From assembly GCA_031841125.1 (NCBI GenBank), contig JAJSSI010000082.1, forward strand, positions 1-64,000: a DNA stretch of 64,000 nt, in the 5' to 3' direction. A program made the position numbers and the translations under genes. Shown piece after piece: positions 39,201 through 54,501 of this stretch; positions within the stretch are counted from its first letter, which is position 1; each line of letters starts with the position of its first letter. This stretch comes from Acanthococcus lagerstroemiae (Eukaryota > Arthropoda > Insecta > Hemiptera > Eriococcidae). The notes under the pieces are model-generated. The model saw only the letters and a list, made by a program, of their open reading frames with translations. It did not search any database and had not been told where the DNA came from.

Positions 39201-42200
39201 GGTCAAAAAATGACTCTAGCTCAATTTTGACAACGGATTCGAATTCGTCTCGAAAAATTGACTAACTAGCACCAGCCCCGACGCCGTAGCTCTCCGAAAA
39301 TTTTTTCGCCCCAAAAAATGCATGATGTATAGTATGGAGAAATTTTCAAAATTTGAGAAAATCAAAAATTTCGAATTCATGAGTGTTTCTTACTCAATTT
39401 TTCACGCTGAGTTCGAATTCGCTGTTGCAATTTGGCGGCGACCCTCCGTTCCCGAGATACCCTCGAAAAAGTTGGAAAAATTGATCAATTTGGGTCAAAA
39501 AATGACTCTAGCTCAATTTTGACAACGGATTCGAATTCGTCTCGAAAAATTGACTAACTAGCACCAGCCCCGACGCCGTAGCTCTCCGAAAATTTTTTCG
39601 CCCCAAAAAATGCATGATGTATAGTATGGAGAAATTTTCAAAATTTGAGAAAATCAAAAATTTCGAATTCATGAGTGTTTCTTACTCAATTTTTCACGCT
39701 GAGTTCGAATTCGCTGTTGCAATTTGGCGGCGACCCTCCGTTCCCGAGATACCCTCGAAAAAGTTGGAAAAATTGATCAATTTGGGTCAAAAAATGACTC
39801 TAGCTCAATTTTGACAACGGATTCGAATTCGTCTCGAAAAATTGACTAACTAGCACCAGCCCCGACGCCGTAGCTCTCCGAAAATTTTTTCGCCCCAAAA
39901 AATGCATGATGTATAGTATGGAGAAATTTTCAAAATTTGAGAAAATCAAAAATTTCGAATTCATGAGTGTTTCTTACTCAATTTTTCACGCTGAGTTCGA
40001 ATTCGCTGTTGCAATTTGGCGGCGACCCTCCGTTCCCGAGATACCCTCGAAAAAGTTGGAAAAATTGATCAATTTGGGTCAAAAAATGACTCTAGCTCAA
40101 TTTTGACAACGGATTCGAATTCGTCTCGAAAAATTGACTAACTAGCACCAGCCCCGACGCCGTAGCTCTCCGAAAATTTTTTCGCCCCAAAAAATGCATG
40201 ATGTATAGTATGGAGAAATTTTCAAAATTTGAGAAAATCAAAAATTTCGAATTCATGAGTGTTTCTTACTCAATTTTTCACGCTGAGTTCGAATTCGCTG
40301 TTGCAATTTGGCGGCGACCCTCCGTTCCCGAGATACCCTCGAAAAAGTTGGAAAAATTGATCAATTTGGGTCAAAAAATGACTCTAGCTCAATTTTGACA
40401 ACGGATTCGAATTCGTCTCGAAAAATTGACTAACTAGCACCAGCCCCGACGCCGTAGCTCTCCGAAAATTTTTTCGCCCCAAAAAATGCATGATGTATAG
40501 TATGGAGAAATTTTCAAAATTTGAGAAAATCAAAAATTTCGAATTCATGAGTGTTTCTTACTCAATTTTTCACGCTGAGTTCGAATTCGCTGTTGCAATT
40601 TGGCGGCGACCCTCCGTTCCCGAGATACCCTCGAAAAAGTTGGAAAAATTGATCAATTTGGGTCAAAAAATGACTCTAGCTCAATTTTGACAACGGATTC
40701 GAATTCGTCTCGAAAAATTGACTAACTAGCACCAGCCCCGACGCCGTAGCTCTCCGAAAATTTTTTCGCCCCAAAAAATGCATGATGTATAGTATGGAGA
40801 AATTTTCAAAATTTGAGAAAATCAAAAATTTCGAATTCATGAGTGTTTCTTACTCAATTTTTCACGCTGAGTTCGAATTCGCTGTTGCAATTTGGCGGCG
40901 ACCCTCCGTTCCCGAGATACCCTCGAAAAAGTTGGAAAAATTGATCAATTTGGGTCAAAAAATGACTCTAGCTCAATTTTGACAACGGATTCGAATTCGT
41001 CTCGAAAAATTGACTAACTAGCACCAGCCCCGACGCCGTAGCTCTCCGAAAATTTTTTCGCCCCAAAAAATGCATGATGTATAGTATGGAGAAATTTTCA
41101 AAATTTGAGAAAATCAAAAATTTCGAATTCATGAGTGTTTCTTACTCAATTTTTCACGCTGAGTTCGAATTCGCTGTTGCAATTTGGCGGCGACCCTCCG
41201 TTCCCGAGATACCCTCGAAAAAGTTGGAAAAATTGATCAATTTGGGTCAAAAAATGACTCTAGCTCAATTTTGACAACGGATTCGAATTCGTCTCGAAAA
41301 ATTGACTAACTAGCACCAGCCCCGACGCCGTAGCTCTCCGAAAATTTTTTCGCCCCAAAAAATGCATGATGTATAGTATGGAGAAATTTTCAAAATTTGA
41401 GAAAATCAAAAATTTCGAATTCATGAGTGTTTCTTACTCAATTTTTCACGCTGAGTTCGAATTCGCTGTTGCAATTTGGCGGCGACCCTCCGTTCCCGAG
41501 ATACCCTCGAAAAAGTTGGAAAAATTGATCAATTTGGGTCAAAAAATGACTCTAGCTCAATTTTGACAACGGATTCGAATTCGTCTCGAAAAATTGACTA
41601 ACTAGCACCAGCCCCGACGCCGTAGCTCTCCGAAAATTTTTTCGCCCCAAAAAATGCATGATGTATAGTATGGAGAAATTTTCAAAATTTGAGAAAATCA
41701 AAAATTTCGAATTCATGAGTGTTTCTTACTCAATTTTTCACGCTGAGTTCGAATTCGCTGTTGCAATTTGGCGGCGACCCTCCGTTCCCGAGATACCCTC
41801 GAAAAAGTTGGAAAAATTGATCAATTTGGGTCAAAAAATGACTCTAGCTCAATTTTGACAACGGATTCGAATTCGTCTCGAAAAATTGACTAACTAGCAC
41901 CAGCCCCGACGCCGTAGCTCTCCGAAAATTTTTTCGCCCCAAAAAATGCATGATGTATAGTATGGAGAAATTTTCAAAATTTGAGAAAATCAAAAATTTC
42001 GAATTCATGAGTGTTTCTTACTCAATTTTTCACGCTGAGTTCGAATTCGCTGTTGCAATTTGGCGGCGACCCTCCGTTCCCGAGATACCCTCGAAAAAGT
42101 TGGAAAAATTGATCAATTTGGGTCAAAAAATGACTCTAGCTCAATTTTGACAACGGATTCGAATTCGTCTCGAAAAATTGACTAACTAGCACCAGCCCCG

Positions 42201-45200
42201 ACGCCGTAGCTCTCCGAAAATTTTTTCGCCCCAAAAAATGCATGATGTATAGTATGGAGAAATTTTCAAAATTTGAGAAAATCAAAAATTTCGAATTCAT
42301 GAGTGTTTCTTACTCAATTTTTCACGCTGAGTTCGAATTCGCTGTTGCAATTTGGCGGCGACCCTCCGTTCCCGAGATACCCTCGAAAAAGTTGGAAAAA
42401 TTGATCAATTTGGGTCAAAAAATGACTCTAGCTCAATTTTGACAACGGATTCGAATTCGTCTCGAAAAATTGACTAACTAGCACCAGCCCCGACGCCGTA
42501 GCTCTCCGAAAATTTTTTCGCCCCAAAAAATGCATGATGTATAGTATGGAGAAATTTTCAAAATTTGAGAAAATCAAAAATTTCGAATTCATGAGTGTTT
42601 CTTACTCAATTTTTCACGCTGAGTTCGAATTCGCTGTTGCAATTTGGCGGCGACCCTCCGTTCCCGAGATACCCTCGAAAAAGTTGGAAAAATTGATCAA
42701 TTTGGGTCAAAAAATGACTCTAGCTCAATTTTGACAACGGATTCGAATTCGTCTCGAAAAATTGACTAACTAGCACCAGCCCCGACGCCGTAGCTCTCCG
42801 AAAATTTTTTCGCCCCAAAAAATGCATGATGTATAGTATGGAGAAATTTTCAAAATTTGAGAAAATCAAAAATTTCGAATTCATGAGTGTTTCTTACTCA
42901 ATTTTTCACGCTGAGTTCGAATTCGCTGTTGCAATTTGGCGGCGACCCTCCGTTCCCGAGATACCCTCGAAAAAGTTGGAAAAATTGATCAATTTGGGTC
43001 AAAAAATGACTCTAGCTCAATTTTGACAACGGATTCGAATTCGTCTCGAAAAATTGACTAACTAGCACCAGCCCCGACGCCGTAGCTCTCCGAAAATTTT
43101 TTCGCCCCAAAAAATGCATGATGTATAGTATGGAGAAATTTTCAAAATTTGAGAAAATCAAAAATTTCGAATTCATGAGTGTTTCTTACTCAATTTTTCA
43201 CGCTGAGTTCGAATTCGCTGTTGCAATTTGGCGGCGACCCTCCGTTCCCGAGATACCCTCGAAAAAGTTGGAAAAATTGATCAATTTGGGTCAAAAAATG
43301 ACTCTAGCTCAATTTTGACAACGGATTCGAATTCGTCTCGAAAAATTGACTAACTAGCACCAGCCCCGACGCCGTAGCTCTCCGAAAATTTTTTCGCCCC
43401 AAAAAATGCATGATGTATAGTATGGAGAAATTTTCAAAATTTGAGAAAATCAAAAATTTCGAATTCATGAGTGTTTCTTACTCAATTTTTCACGCTGAGT
43501 TCGAATTCGCTGTTGCAATTTGGCGGCGACCCTCCGTTCCCGAGATACCCTCGAAAAAGTTGGAAAAATTGATCAATTTGGGTCAAAAAATGACTCTAGC
43601 TCAATTTTGACAACGGATTCGAATTCGTCTCGAAAAATTGACTAACTAGCACCAGCCCCGACGCCGTAGCTCTCCGAAAATTTTTTCGCCCCAAAAAATG
43701 CATGATGTATAGTATGGAGAAATTTTCAAAATTTGAGAAAATCAAAAATTTCGAATTCATGAGTGTTTCTTACTCAATTTTTCACGCTGAGTTCGAATTC
43801 GCTGTTGCAATTTGGCGGCGACCCTCCGTTCCCGAGATACCCTCGAAAAAGTTGGAAAAATTGATCAATTTGGGTCAAAAAATGACTCTAGCTCAATTTT
43901 GACAACGGATTCGAATTCGTCTCGAAAAATTGACTAACTAGCACCAGCCCCGACGCCGTAGCTCTCCGAAAATTTTTTCGCCCAAAAAAATGCATGATGT
44001 ATAGTATGGAGAAATTTTCAAAATTTGAGAAAATCAAAAATTTCGAATTCATGAGTGTTTCTTACTCAATTTTTCACGCTGAGTTCGAATTCGCTGTTGC
44101 AATTTGGCGGCGACCCTCCGTTCCCGAGATACCCTCGAAAAAGTTGGAAAAATTGATCAATTTGGGTCAAAAAATGACTCTAGCTCAATTTTGACAACGG
44201 ATTCGAATTCGTCTCGAAAAATTGACTAACTAGCACCAGCCCCGACGCCGTAGCTCTCCGAAAATTTTTTCGCCCCAAAAAATGCATGATGTATAGTATG
44301 GAGAAATTTTCAAAATTTGAGAAAATCAAAAATTTCGAATTCATGAGTGTTTCTTACTCAATTTTTCACGCTGAGTTCGAATTCGCTGTTGCAATTTGGC
44401 GGCGACCCTCCGTTCCCGAGATACCCTCGAAAAAGTTGGAAAAATTGATCAATTTGGGTCAAAAAATGACTCTAGCTCAATTTTGACAACGGATTCGAAT
44501 TCGTCTCGAAAAATTGACTAACTAGCACCAGCCCCGACGCCGTAGCTCTCCGAAAATTTTTTCGCCCCAAAAAATGCATGATGTATAGTATGGAGAAATT
44601 TTCAAAATTTGAGAAAATCAAAAATTTCGAATTCATGAGTGTTTCTTACTCAATTTTTCACGCTGAGTTCGAATTCGCTGTTGCAATTTGGCGGCGACCC
44701 TCCGTTCCCGAGATACCCTCGAAAAAGTTGGAAAAATTGATCAATTTGGGTCAAAAAATGACTCTAGCTCAATTTTGACAACGGATTCGAATTCGTCTCG
44801 AAAAATTGACTAACTAGCACCAGCCCCGACGCCGTAGCTCTCCGAAAATTTTTTCGCCCCAAAAAATGCATGATGTATAGTATGGAGAAATTTTCAAAAT
44901 TTGAGAAAATCAAAAATTTCGAATTCATGAGTGTTTCTTACTCAATTTTTCACGCTGAGTTCGAATTCGCTGTTGCAATTTGGCGGCGACCCTCCGTTCC
45001 CGAGATACCCTCGAAAAAGTTGGAAAAATTGATCAATTTGGGTCAAAAAATGACTCTAGCTCAATTTTGACAACGGATTCGAATTCGTCTCGAAAAATTG
45101 ACTAACTAGCACCAGCCCCGACGCCGTAGCTCTCCGAAAATTTTTTCGCCCCAAAAAATGCATGATGTATAGTATGGAGAAATTTTCAAAATTTGAGAAA

Positions 45201-48200
45201 ATCAAAAATTTCGAATTCATGAGTGTTTCTTACTCAATTTTTCACGCTGAGTTCGAATTCGCTGTTGCAATTTGGCGGCGACCCTCCGTTCCCGAGATAC
45301 CCTCGAAAAAGTTGGAAAAATTGATCAATTTGGGTCAAAAAATGACTCTAGCTCAATTTTGACAACGGATTCGAATTCGTCTCGAAAAATTGACTAACTA
45401 GCACCAGCCCCGACGCCGTAGCTCTCCGAAAATTTTTTCGCCCCAAAAAATGCATGATGTATAGTATGGAGAAATTTTCAAAATTTGAGAAAATCAAAAA
45501 TTTCGAATTCATGAGTGTTTCTTACTCAATTTTTCACGCTGAGTTCGAATTCGCTGTTGCAATTTGGCGGCGACCCTCCGTTCCCGAGATACCCTCGAAA
45601 AAGTTGGAAAAATTGATCAATTTGGGTCAAAAAATGACTCTAGCTCAATTTTGACAACGGATTCGAATTCGTCTCGAAAAATTGACTAACTAGCACCAGC
45701 CCCGACGCCGTAGCTCTCCGAAAATTTTTTCGCCCCAAAAAATGCATGATGTATAGTATGGAGAAATTTTCAAAATTTGAGAAAATCAAAAATTTCGAAT
45801 TCATGAGTGTTTCTTACTCAATTTTTCACGCTGAGTTCGAATTCGCTGTTGCAATTTGGCGGCGACCCTCCGTTCCCGAGATACCCTCGAAAAAGTTGGA
45901 AAAATTGATCAATTTGGGTCAAAAAATGACTCTAGCTCAATTTTGACAACGGATTCGAATTCGTCTCGAAAAATTGACTAACTAGCACCAGCCCCGACGC
46001 CGTAGCTCTCCGAAAATTTTTTCGCCCCAAAAAATGCATGATGTATAGTATGGAGAAATTTTCAAAATTTGAGAAAATCAAAAATTTCGAATTCATGAGT
46101 GTTTCTTACTCAATTTTTCACGCTGAGTTCGAATTCGCTGTTGCAATTTGGCGGCGACCCTCCGTTCCCGAGATACCCTCGAAAAAGTTGGAAAAATTGA
46201 TCAATTTGGGTCAAAAAATGACTCTAGCTCAATTTTGACAACGGATTCGAATTCGTCTCGAAAAATTGACTAACTAGCACCAGCCCCGACGCCGTAGCTC
46301 TCCGAAAATTTTTTCGCCCCAAAAAATGCATGATGTATAGTATGGAGAAATTTTCAAAATTTGAGAAAATCAAAAATTTCGAATTCATGAGTGTTTCTTA
46401 CTCAATTTTTCACGCTGAGTTCGAATTCGCTGTTGCAATTTGGCGGCGACCCTCCGTTCCCGAGATACCCTCGAAAAAGTTGGAAAAATTGATCAATTTG
46501 GGTCAAAAAATGACTCTAGCTCAATTTTGACAACGGATTCGAATTCGTCTCGAAAAATTGACTAACTAGCACCAGCCCCGACGCCGTAGCTCTCCGAAAA
46601 TTTTTTCGCCCCAAAAAATGCATGATGTATAGTATGGAGAAATTTTCAAAATTTGAGAAAATCAAAAATTTCGAATTCATGAGTGTTTCTTACTCAATTT
46701 TTCACGCTGAGTTCGAATTCGCTGTTGCAATTTGGCGGCGACCCTCCGTTCCCGAGATACCCTCGAAAAAGTTGGAAAAATTGATCAATTTGGGTCAAAA
46801 AATGACTCTAGCTCAATTTTGACAACGGATTCGAATTCGTCTCGAAAAATTGACTAACTAGCACCAGCCCCGACGCCGTAGCTCTCCGAAAATTTTTTCG
46901 CCCCAAAAAATGCATGATGTATAGTATGGAGAAATTTTCAAAATTTGAGAAAATCAAAAATTTCGAATTCATGAGTGTTTCTTACTCAATTTTTCACGCT
47001 GAGTTCGAATTCGCTGTTGCAATTTGGCGGCGACCCTCCGTTCCCGAGATACCCTCGAAAAAGTTGGAAAAATTGATCAATTTGGGTCAAAAAATGACTC
47101 TAGCTCAATTTTGACAACGGATTCGAATTCGTCTCGAAAAATTGACTAACTAGCACCAGCCCCGACGCCGTAGCTCTCCGAAAATTTTTTCGCCCCAAAA
47201 AATGCATGATGTATAGTATGGAGAAATTTTCAAAATTTGAGAAAATCAAAAATTTCGAATTCATGAGTGTTTCTTACTCAATTTTTCACGCTGAGTTCGA
47301 ATTCGCTGTTGCAATTTGGCGGCGACCCTCCGTTCCCGAGATACCCTCGAAAAAGTTGGAAAAATTGATCAATTTGGGTCAAAAAATGACTCTAGCTCAA
47401 TTTTGACAACGGATTCGAATTCGTCTCGAAAAATTGACTAACTAGCACCAGCCCCGACGCCGTAGCTCTCCGAAAATTTTTTCGCCCCAAAAAATGCATG
47501 ATGTATAGTATGGAGAAATTTTCAAAATTTGAGAAAATCAAAAATTTCGAATTCATGAGTGTTTCTTACTCAATTTTTCACGCTGAGTTCGAATTCGCTG
47601 TTGCAATTTGGCGGCGACCCTCCGTTCCCGAGATACCCTCGAAAAAGTTGGAAAAATTGATCAATTTGGGTCAAAAAATGACTCTAGCTCAATTTTGACA
47701 ACGGATTCGAATTCGTCTCGAAAAATTGACTAACTAGCACCAGCCCCGACGCCGTAGCTCTCCGAAAATTTTTTCGCCCCAAAAAATGCATGATGTATAG
47801 TATGGAGAAATTTTCAAAATTTGAGAAAATCAAAAATTTCGAATTCATGAGTGTTTCTTACTCAATTTTTCACGCTGAGTTCGAATTCGCTGTTGCAATT
47901 TGGCGGCGACCCTCCGTTCCCGAGATACCCTCGAAAAAGTTGGAAAAATTGATCAATTTGGGTCAAAAAATGACTCTAGCTCAATTTTGACAACGGATTC
48001 GAATTCGTCTCGAAAAATTGACTAACTAGCACCAGCCCCGACGCCGTAGCTCTCCGAAAATTTTTTCGCCCCAAAAAATGCATGATGTATAGTATGGAGA
48101 AATTTTCAAAATTTGAGAAAATCAAAAATTTCGAATTCATGAGTGTTTCTTACTCAATTTTTCACGCTGAGTTCGAATTCGCTGTTGCAATTTGGCGGCG

Positions 48201-49833
48201 ACCCTCCGTTCCCGAGATACCCTCGAAAAAGTTGGAAAAATTGATCAATTTGGGTCAAAAAATGACTCTAGCTCAATTTTGACAACGGATTCGAATTCGT
48301 CTCGAAAAATTGACTAACTAGCACCAGCCCCGACGCCGTAGCTCTCCGAAAATTTTTTCGCCCCAAAAAATGCATGATGTATAGTATGGAGAAATTTTCA
48401 AAATTTGAGAAAATCAAAAATTTCGAATTCATGAGTGTTTCTTACTCAATTTTTCACGCTGAGTTCGAATTCGCTGTTGCAATTTGGCGGCGACCCTCCG
48501 TTCCCGAGATACCCTCGAAAAAGTTGGAAAAATTGATCAATTTGGGTCAAAAAATGACTCTAGCTCAATTTTGACAACGGATTCGAATTCGTCTCGAAAA
48601 ATTGACTAACTAGCACCAGCCCCGACGCCGTAGCTCTCCGAAAATTTTTTCGCCCCAAAAAATGCATGATGTATAGTATGGAGAAATTTTCAAAATTTGA
48701 GAAAATCAAAAATTTCGAATTCATGAGTGTTTCTTACTCAATTTTTCACGCTGAGTTCGAATTCGCTGTTGCAATTTGGCGGCGACCCTCCGTTCCCGAG
48801 ATACCCTCGAAAAAGTTGGAAAAATTGATCAATTTGGGTCAAAAAATGACTCTAGCTCAATTTTGACAACGGATTCGAATTCGTCTCGAAAAATTGACTA
48901 ACTAGCACCAGCCCCGACGCCGTAGCTCTCCGAAAATTTTTTCGCCCCAAAAAATGCATGATGTATAGTATGGAGAAATTTTCAAAATTTGAGAAAATCA
49001 AAAATTTCGAATTCATGAGTGTTTCTTACTCAATTTTTCACGCTGAGTTCGAATTCGCTGTTGCAATTTGGCGGCGACCCTCCGTTCCCGAGATACCCTC
49101 GAAAAAGTTGGAAAAATTGATCAATTTGGGTCAAAAAATGACTCTAGCTCAATTTTGACAACGGATTCGAATTCGTCTCGAAAAATTGACTAACTAGCAC
49201 CAGCCCCGACGCCGTAGCTCTCCGAAAATTTTTTCGCCCCAAAAAATGCATGATGTATAGTATGGAGAAATTTTCAAAATTTGAGAAAATCAAAAATTTC
49301 GAATTCATGAGTGTTTCTTACTCAATTTTTCACGCTGAGTTCGAATTCGCTGTTGCAATTTGGCGGCGACCCTCCGTTCCCGAGATACCCTCGAAAAAGT
49401 TGGAAAAATTGATCAATTTGGGTCAAAAAATGACTCTAGCTCAATTTTGACAACGGATTCGAATTCGTCTCGAAAAATTGACTAACTAGCACCAGCCCCG
49501 ACGCCGTAGCTCTCCGAAAATTTTTTCGCCCCAAAAAATGCATGATGTATAGTATGGAGAAATTTTCAAAATTTGAGAAAATCAAAAATTTCGAATTCAT
49601 GAGTGTTTCTTACTCAATTTTTCACGCTGAGTTCGAATTCGCTGTTGCAATTTGGCGGCGACCCTCCGTTCCCGAGATACCCTCGAAAAAGTTGGAAAAA
49701 TTGATCAATTTGGGTCAAAAAATGACTCTAGCTCAATTTTGACAACGGATTCGAATTCGTCTCGAAAAATTGACTAACTAGCACCAGCCCCGACGCCGTA
49801 GCTCTCCGAAAATTTTTTCGCCCCAAAAAATGC
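9246..49833 (+). repeat. Homogeneous core: 139 consecutive 292-bp units
   Basis: Anchor positions from 9246 to 49834 are spaced exactly 292 bp for 139 units in a row, and the 66-codon frame is the same in all of them. The one base difference I noticed is C to A at 43984, giving CCC followed by A7. I compared by eye, so a few silent differences could have escaped me. Homogeneity over 40 kb implies very recent amplification or strong homogenisation, or else an assembly built from few distinct reads. Confidence 0.92.
43984..43984 (+). other. Private substitution C to A in the core
   Basis: The unit starting at 43702 ends with CCC followed by seven A instead of CCCC followed by six A, keeping 292 bp. 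It lies at the C4/A6 boundary, the same place as most one-base losses. It may therefore be a misplaced homopolymer call rather than a true substitution. It is the only landmark I see inside the core. Confidence 0.85.
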
Positions 49834-52800
49834 ATGATGTATAGTATGGAGAAATTTTCAAAATTTGAGAAAATCAAAAATTTCGAATTCATGAGTGTTT
49901 CTTACTCAATTTTTCACGCTGAGTTCGAATTCGCTGTTGCAATTTGGCGGCGACCCTCCGTTCCCGAGATACCCTCGAAAAAGTTGGAAAAATTGATCAA
50001 TTTGGGTCAAAAAATGACTCTAGCTCAATTTTGACAACGGATTCGAATTCGTCTCGAAAAATTGACTAACTAGCACCAGCCCCGACGCCGTAGCTCTCCG
50101 AAAATTTTTTCGCCCAAAAAATGCATGATGTATAGTATGGAGAAATTTTCAAAATTTGAGAAAATCAAAAATTTCGAATTCATGAGTGTTTCTTACTCAA
50201 TTTTTCACGCTGAGTTCGAATTCGCTGTTGCAATTTGGCGGCGACCCTCCGTTCCCGAGATACCCTCGAAAAAGTTGGAAAAATTGATCAATTTGGGTCA
50301 AAAAATGACTCTAGCTCAATTTTGACAACGGATTCGAATTCGTCTCGAAAAATTGACTAACTAGCACCAGCCCCGACGCCGTAGCTCTCCGAAAATTTTT
50401 TCGCCCCAAAAAATGCATGATGTATAGTATGGAGAAATTTTCAAAATTTGAGAAAATCAAAAATTTCGAATTCATGAGTGTTTCTTACTCAATTTTTCAC
50501 GCTGAGTTCGAATTCGCTGTTGCAATTTGGCGGCGACCCTCCGTTCCCGAGATACCCTCGAAAAAGTTGGAAAAATTGATCAATTTGGGTCAAAAAATGA
50601 CTCTAGCTCAATTTTGACAACGGATTCGAATTCGTCTCGAAAAATTGACTAACTAGCACCAGCCCCGACGCCGTAGCTCTCCGAAAATTTTTTCGCCCCA
50701 AAAAATGCATGATGTATAGTATGGAGAAATTTTCAAAATTTGAGAAAATCAAAAATTTCGAATTCATGAGTGTTTCTTACTCAATTTTTCACGCTGAGTT
50801 CGAATTCGCTGTTGCAATTTGGCGGCGACCCTCCGTTCCCGAGATACCCTCGAAAAAGTTGGAAAAATTGATCAATTTGGGTCAAAAAATGACTCTAGCT
50901 CAATTTTGACAACGGATTCGAATTCGTCTCGAAAAATTGACTAACTAGCACCAGCCCCGACGCCGTAGCTCTCCGAAAATTTTTTCGCCCCAAAAAATGC
51001 ATGATGTATAGTATGGAGAAATTTTCAAAATTTGAGAAAATCAAAAATTTCGAATTCATGAGTGTTTCTTACTCAATTTTTCACGCTGAGTTCGAATTCG
51101 CTGTTGCAATTTGGCGGCGACCCTCCGTTCCCGAGATACCCTCGAAAAAGTTGGAAAAATTGATCAATTTGGGTCAAAAAATGACTCTAGCTCAATTTTG
51201 ACAACGGATTCGAATTCGTCTCGAAAAATTGACTAACTAGCACCAGCCCCGACGCCGTAGCTCTCCGAAAATTTTTTCGCCCCAAAAAATGCATGATGTA
51301 TAGTATGGAGAAATTTTCAAAATTTGAGAAAATCAAAAATTTCGAATTCATGAGTGTTTCTTACTCAATTTTTCACGCTGAGTTCGAATTCGCTGTTGCA
51401 ATTTGGCGGCGACCCTCCGTTCCCGAGATACCCTCGAAAAAGTTGGAAAAATTGATCAATTTGGGTCAAAAAATGACTCTAGCTCAATTTTGACAACGGA
51501 TTCGAATTCGTCTCGAAAAATTGACTAACTAGCACCAGCCCCGACGCCGTAGCTCTCCGAAAATTTTTTCGCCCCAAAAAATGCATGATGTATAGTATGG
51601 AGAAATTTTCAAAATTTGAGAAAATCAAAAATTTCGAATTCATGAGTGTTTCTTACTCAATTTTTCACGCTGAGTTCGAATTCGCTGTTGCAATTTGGCG
51701 GCGACCCTCCGTTCCCGAGATACCCTCGAAAAAGTTGGAAAAATTGATCAATTTGGGTCAAAAAATGACTCTAGCTCAATTTTGACAACGGATTCGAATT
51801 CGTCTCGAAAAATTGACTAACTAGCACCAGCCCCGACGCCGTAGCTCTCCGAAAATTTTTTCGCCCCAAAAAATGCATGATGTATAGTATGGAGAAATTT
51901 TCAAAATTTGAGAAAATCAAAAATTTCGAATTCATGAGTGTTTCTTACTCAATTTTTCACGCTGAGTTCGAATTCGCTGTTGCAATTTGGCGGCGACCCT
52001 CCGTTCCCGAGATACCCTCGAAAAAGTTGGAAAAATTGATCAATTTGGGTCAAAAAATGACTCTAGCTCAATTTTGACAACGGATTCGAATTCGTCTCGA
52101 AAAATTGACTAACTAGCACCAGCCCCGACGCCGTAGCTCTCCGAAAATTTTTTCGCCCCAAAAAATGCATGATGTATAGTATGGAGAAATTTTCAAAATT
52201 TGAGAAAATCAAAAATTTCGAATTCATGAGTGTTTCTTACTCAATTTTTCACGCTGAGTTCGAATTCGCTGTTGCAATTTGGCGGCGACCCTCCGTTCCC
52301 GAGATACCCTCGAAAAAGTTGGAAAAATTGATCAATTTGGGTCAAAAAATGACTCTAGCTCAATTTTGACAACGGATTCGAATTCGTCTCGAAAAATTGA
52401 CTAACTAGCACCAGCCCCGACGCCGTAGCTCTCCGAAAATTTTTTCGCCCCAAAAAATGCATGATGTATAGTATGGAGAAATTTTCAAAATTTGAGAAAA
52501 TCAAAAATTTCGAATTCATGAGTGTTTCTTACTCAATTTTTCACGCTGAGTTCGAATTCGCTGTTGCAATTTGGCGGCGACCCTCCGTTCCCGAGATACC
52601 CTCGAAAAAGTTGGAAAAATTGATCAATTTGGGTCAAAAAATGACTCTAGCTCAATTTTGACAACGGATTCGAATTCGTCTCGAAAAATTGACTAACTAG
52701 CACCAGCCCGACGCCGTAGCTCTCCGAAAATTTTTTCGCCCCAAAAAATGCATGATGTATAGTATGGAGAAATTTTCAAAATTTGAGAAAATCAAAAATT

Positions 52801-54501
52801 TCGAATTCATGAGTGTTTCTTACTCAATTTTTCACGCTGAGTTCGAATTCGCTGTTGCAATTTGGCGGCGACCCTCCGTTCCCGAGATACCCTCGAAAAA
52901 GTTGGAAAAATTGATCAATTTGGGTCAAAAAATGACTCTAGCTCAATTTTGACAACGGATTCGAATTCGTCTCGAAAAATTGACTAACTAGCACCAGCCC
53001 CGACGCCGTAGCTCTCCGAAAATTTTTTCGCCCCAAAAAATGCATGATGTATAGTATGGAGAAATTTTCAAAATTTGAGAAAATCAAAAATTTCGAATTC
53101 ATGAGTGTTTCTTACTCAATTTTTCACGCTGAGTTCGAATTCGCTGTTGCAATTTGGCGGCGACCCTCCGTTCCCGAGATACCCTCGAAAAAGTTGGAAA
53201 AATTGATCAATTTGGGTCAAAAAATGACTCTAGCTCAATTTTGACAACGGATTCGAATTCGTCTCGAAAAATTGACTAACTAGCACCAGCCCCGACGCCG
53301 TAGCTCTCCGAAAATTTTTTCGCCCCAAAAATGCATGATGTATAGTATGGAGAAATTTTCAAAATTTGAGAAAATCAAAAATTTCGAATTCATGAGTGTT
53401 TCTTACTCAATTTTTCACGCTGAGTTCGAATTCGCTGTTGCAATTTGGCGGCGACCCTCCGTTCCCGAGATACCCTCGAAAAAGTTGGAAAAATTGATCA
53501 ATTTGGGTCAAAAAATGACTCTAGCTCAATTTTGACAACGGATTCGAATTCGTCTCGAAAAATTGACTAACTAGCACCAGCCCCGACGCCGTAGCTCTCC
53601 GAAAATTTTTTCGCCCCAAAAAATGCATGATGTATAGTATGGAGAAATTTTCAAAATTTGAGAAAATCAAAAATTTCGAATTCATGAGTGTTTCTTACTC
53701 AATTTTTCACGCTGAGTTCGAATTCGCTGTTGCAATTTGGCGGCGACCCTCCGTTCCCGAGATACCCTCGAAAAAGTTGGAAAAATTGATCAATTTGGGT
53801 CAAAAAATGACTCTAGCTCAATTTTGACAACGGATTCGAATTCGTCTCGAAAAATTGACTAACTAGCACCAGCCCCGACGCCGTAGCTCTCCGAAAATTT
53901 TTTCGCCCCAAAAAATGCATGATGTATAGTATGGAGAAATTTTCAAAATTTGAGAAAATCAAAAATTTCGAATTCATGAGTGTTTCTTACTCAATTTTTC
54001 ACGCTGAGTTCGAATTCGCTGTTGCAATTTGGCGGCGACCCTCCGTTCCCGAGATACCCTCGAAAAAGTTGGAAAAATTGATCAATTTGGGTCAAAAAAT
54101 GACTCTAGCTCAATTTTGACAACGGATTCGAATTCGTCTCGAAAAATTGACTAACTAGCACCAGCCCCGACGCCGTAGCTCTCCGAAAATTTTTTCGCCC
54201 CAAAAAATGCATGATGTATAGTATGGAGAAATTTTCAAAATTTGAGAAAATCAAAAATTTCGAATTCATGAGTGTTTCTTACTCAATTTTTCACGCTGAG
54301 TTCGAATTCGCTGTTGCAATTTGGCGGCGACCCTCCGTTCCCGAGATACCCTCGAAAAAGTTGGAAAAATTGATCAATTTGGGTCAAAAAATGACTCTAG
54401 CTCAATTTTGACAACGGATTCGAATTCGTCTCGAAAAATTGACTAACTAGCACCAGCCCCGACGCCGTAGCTCTCCGAAAATTTTTTCGCCCAAAAAATG
54501 C

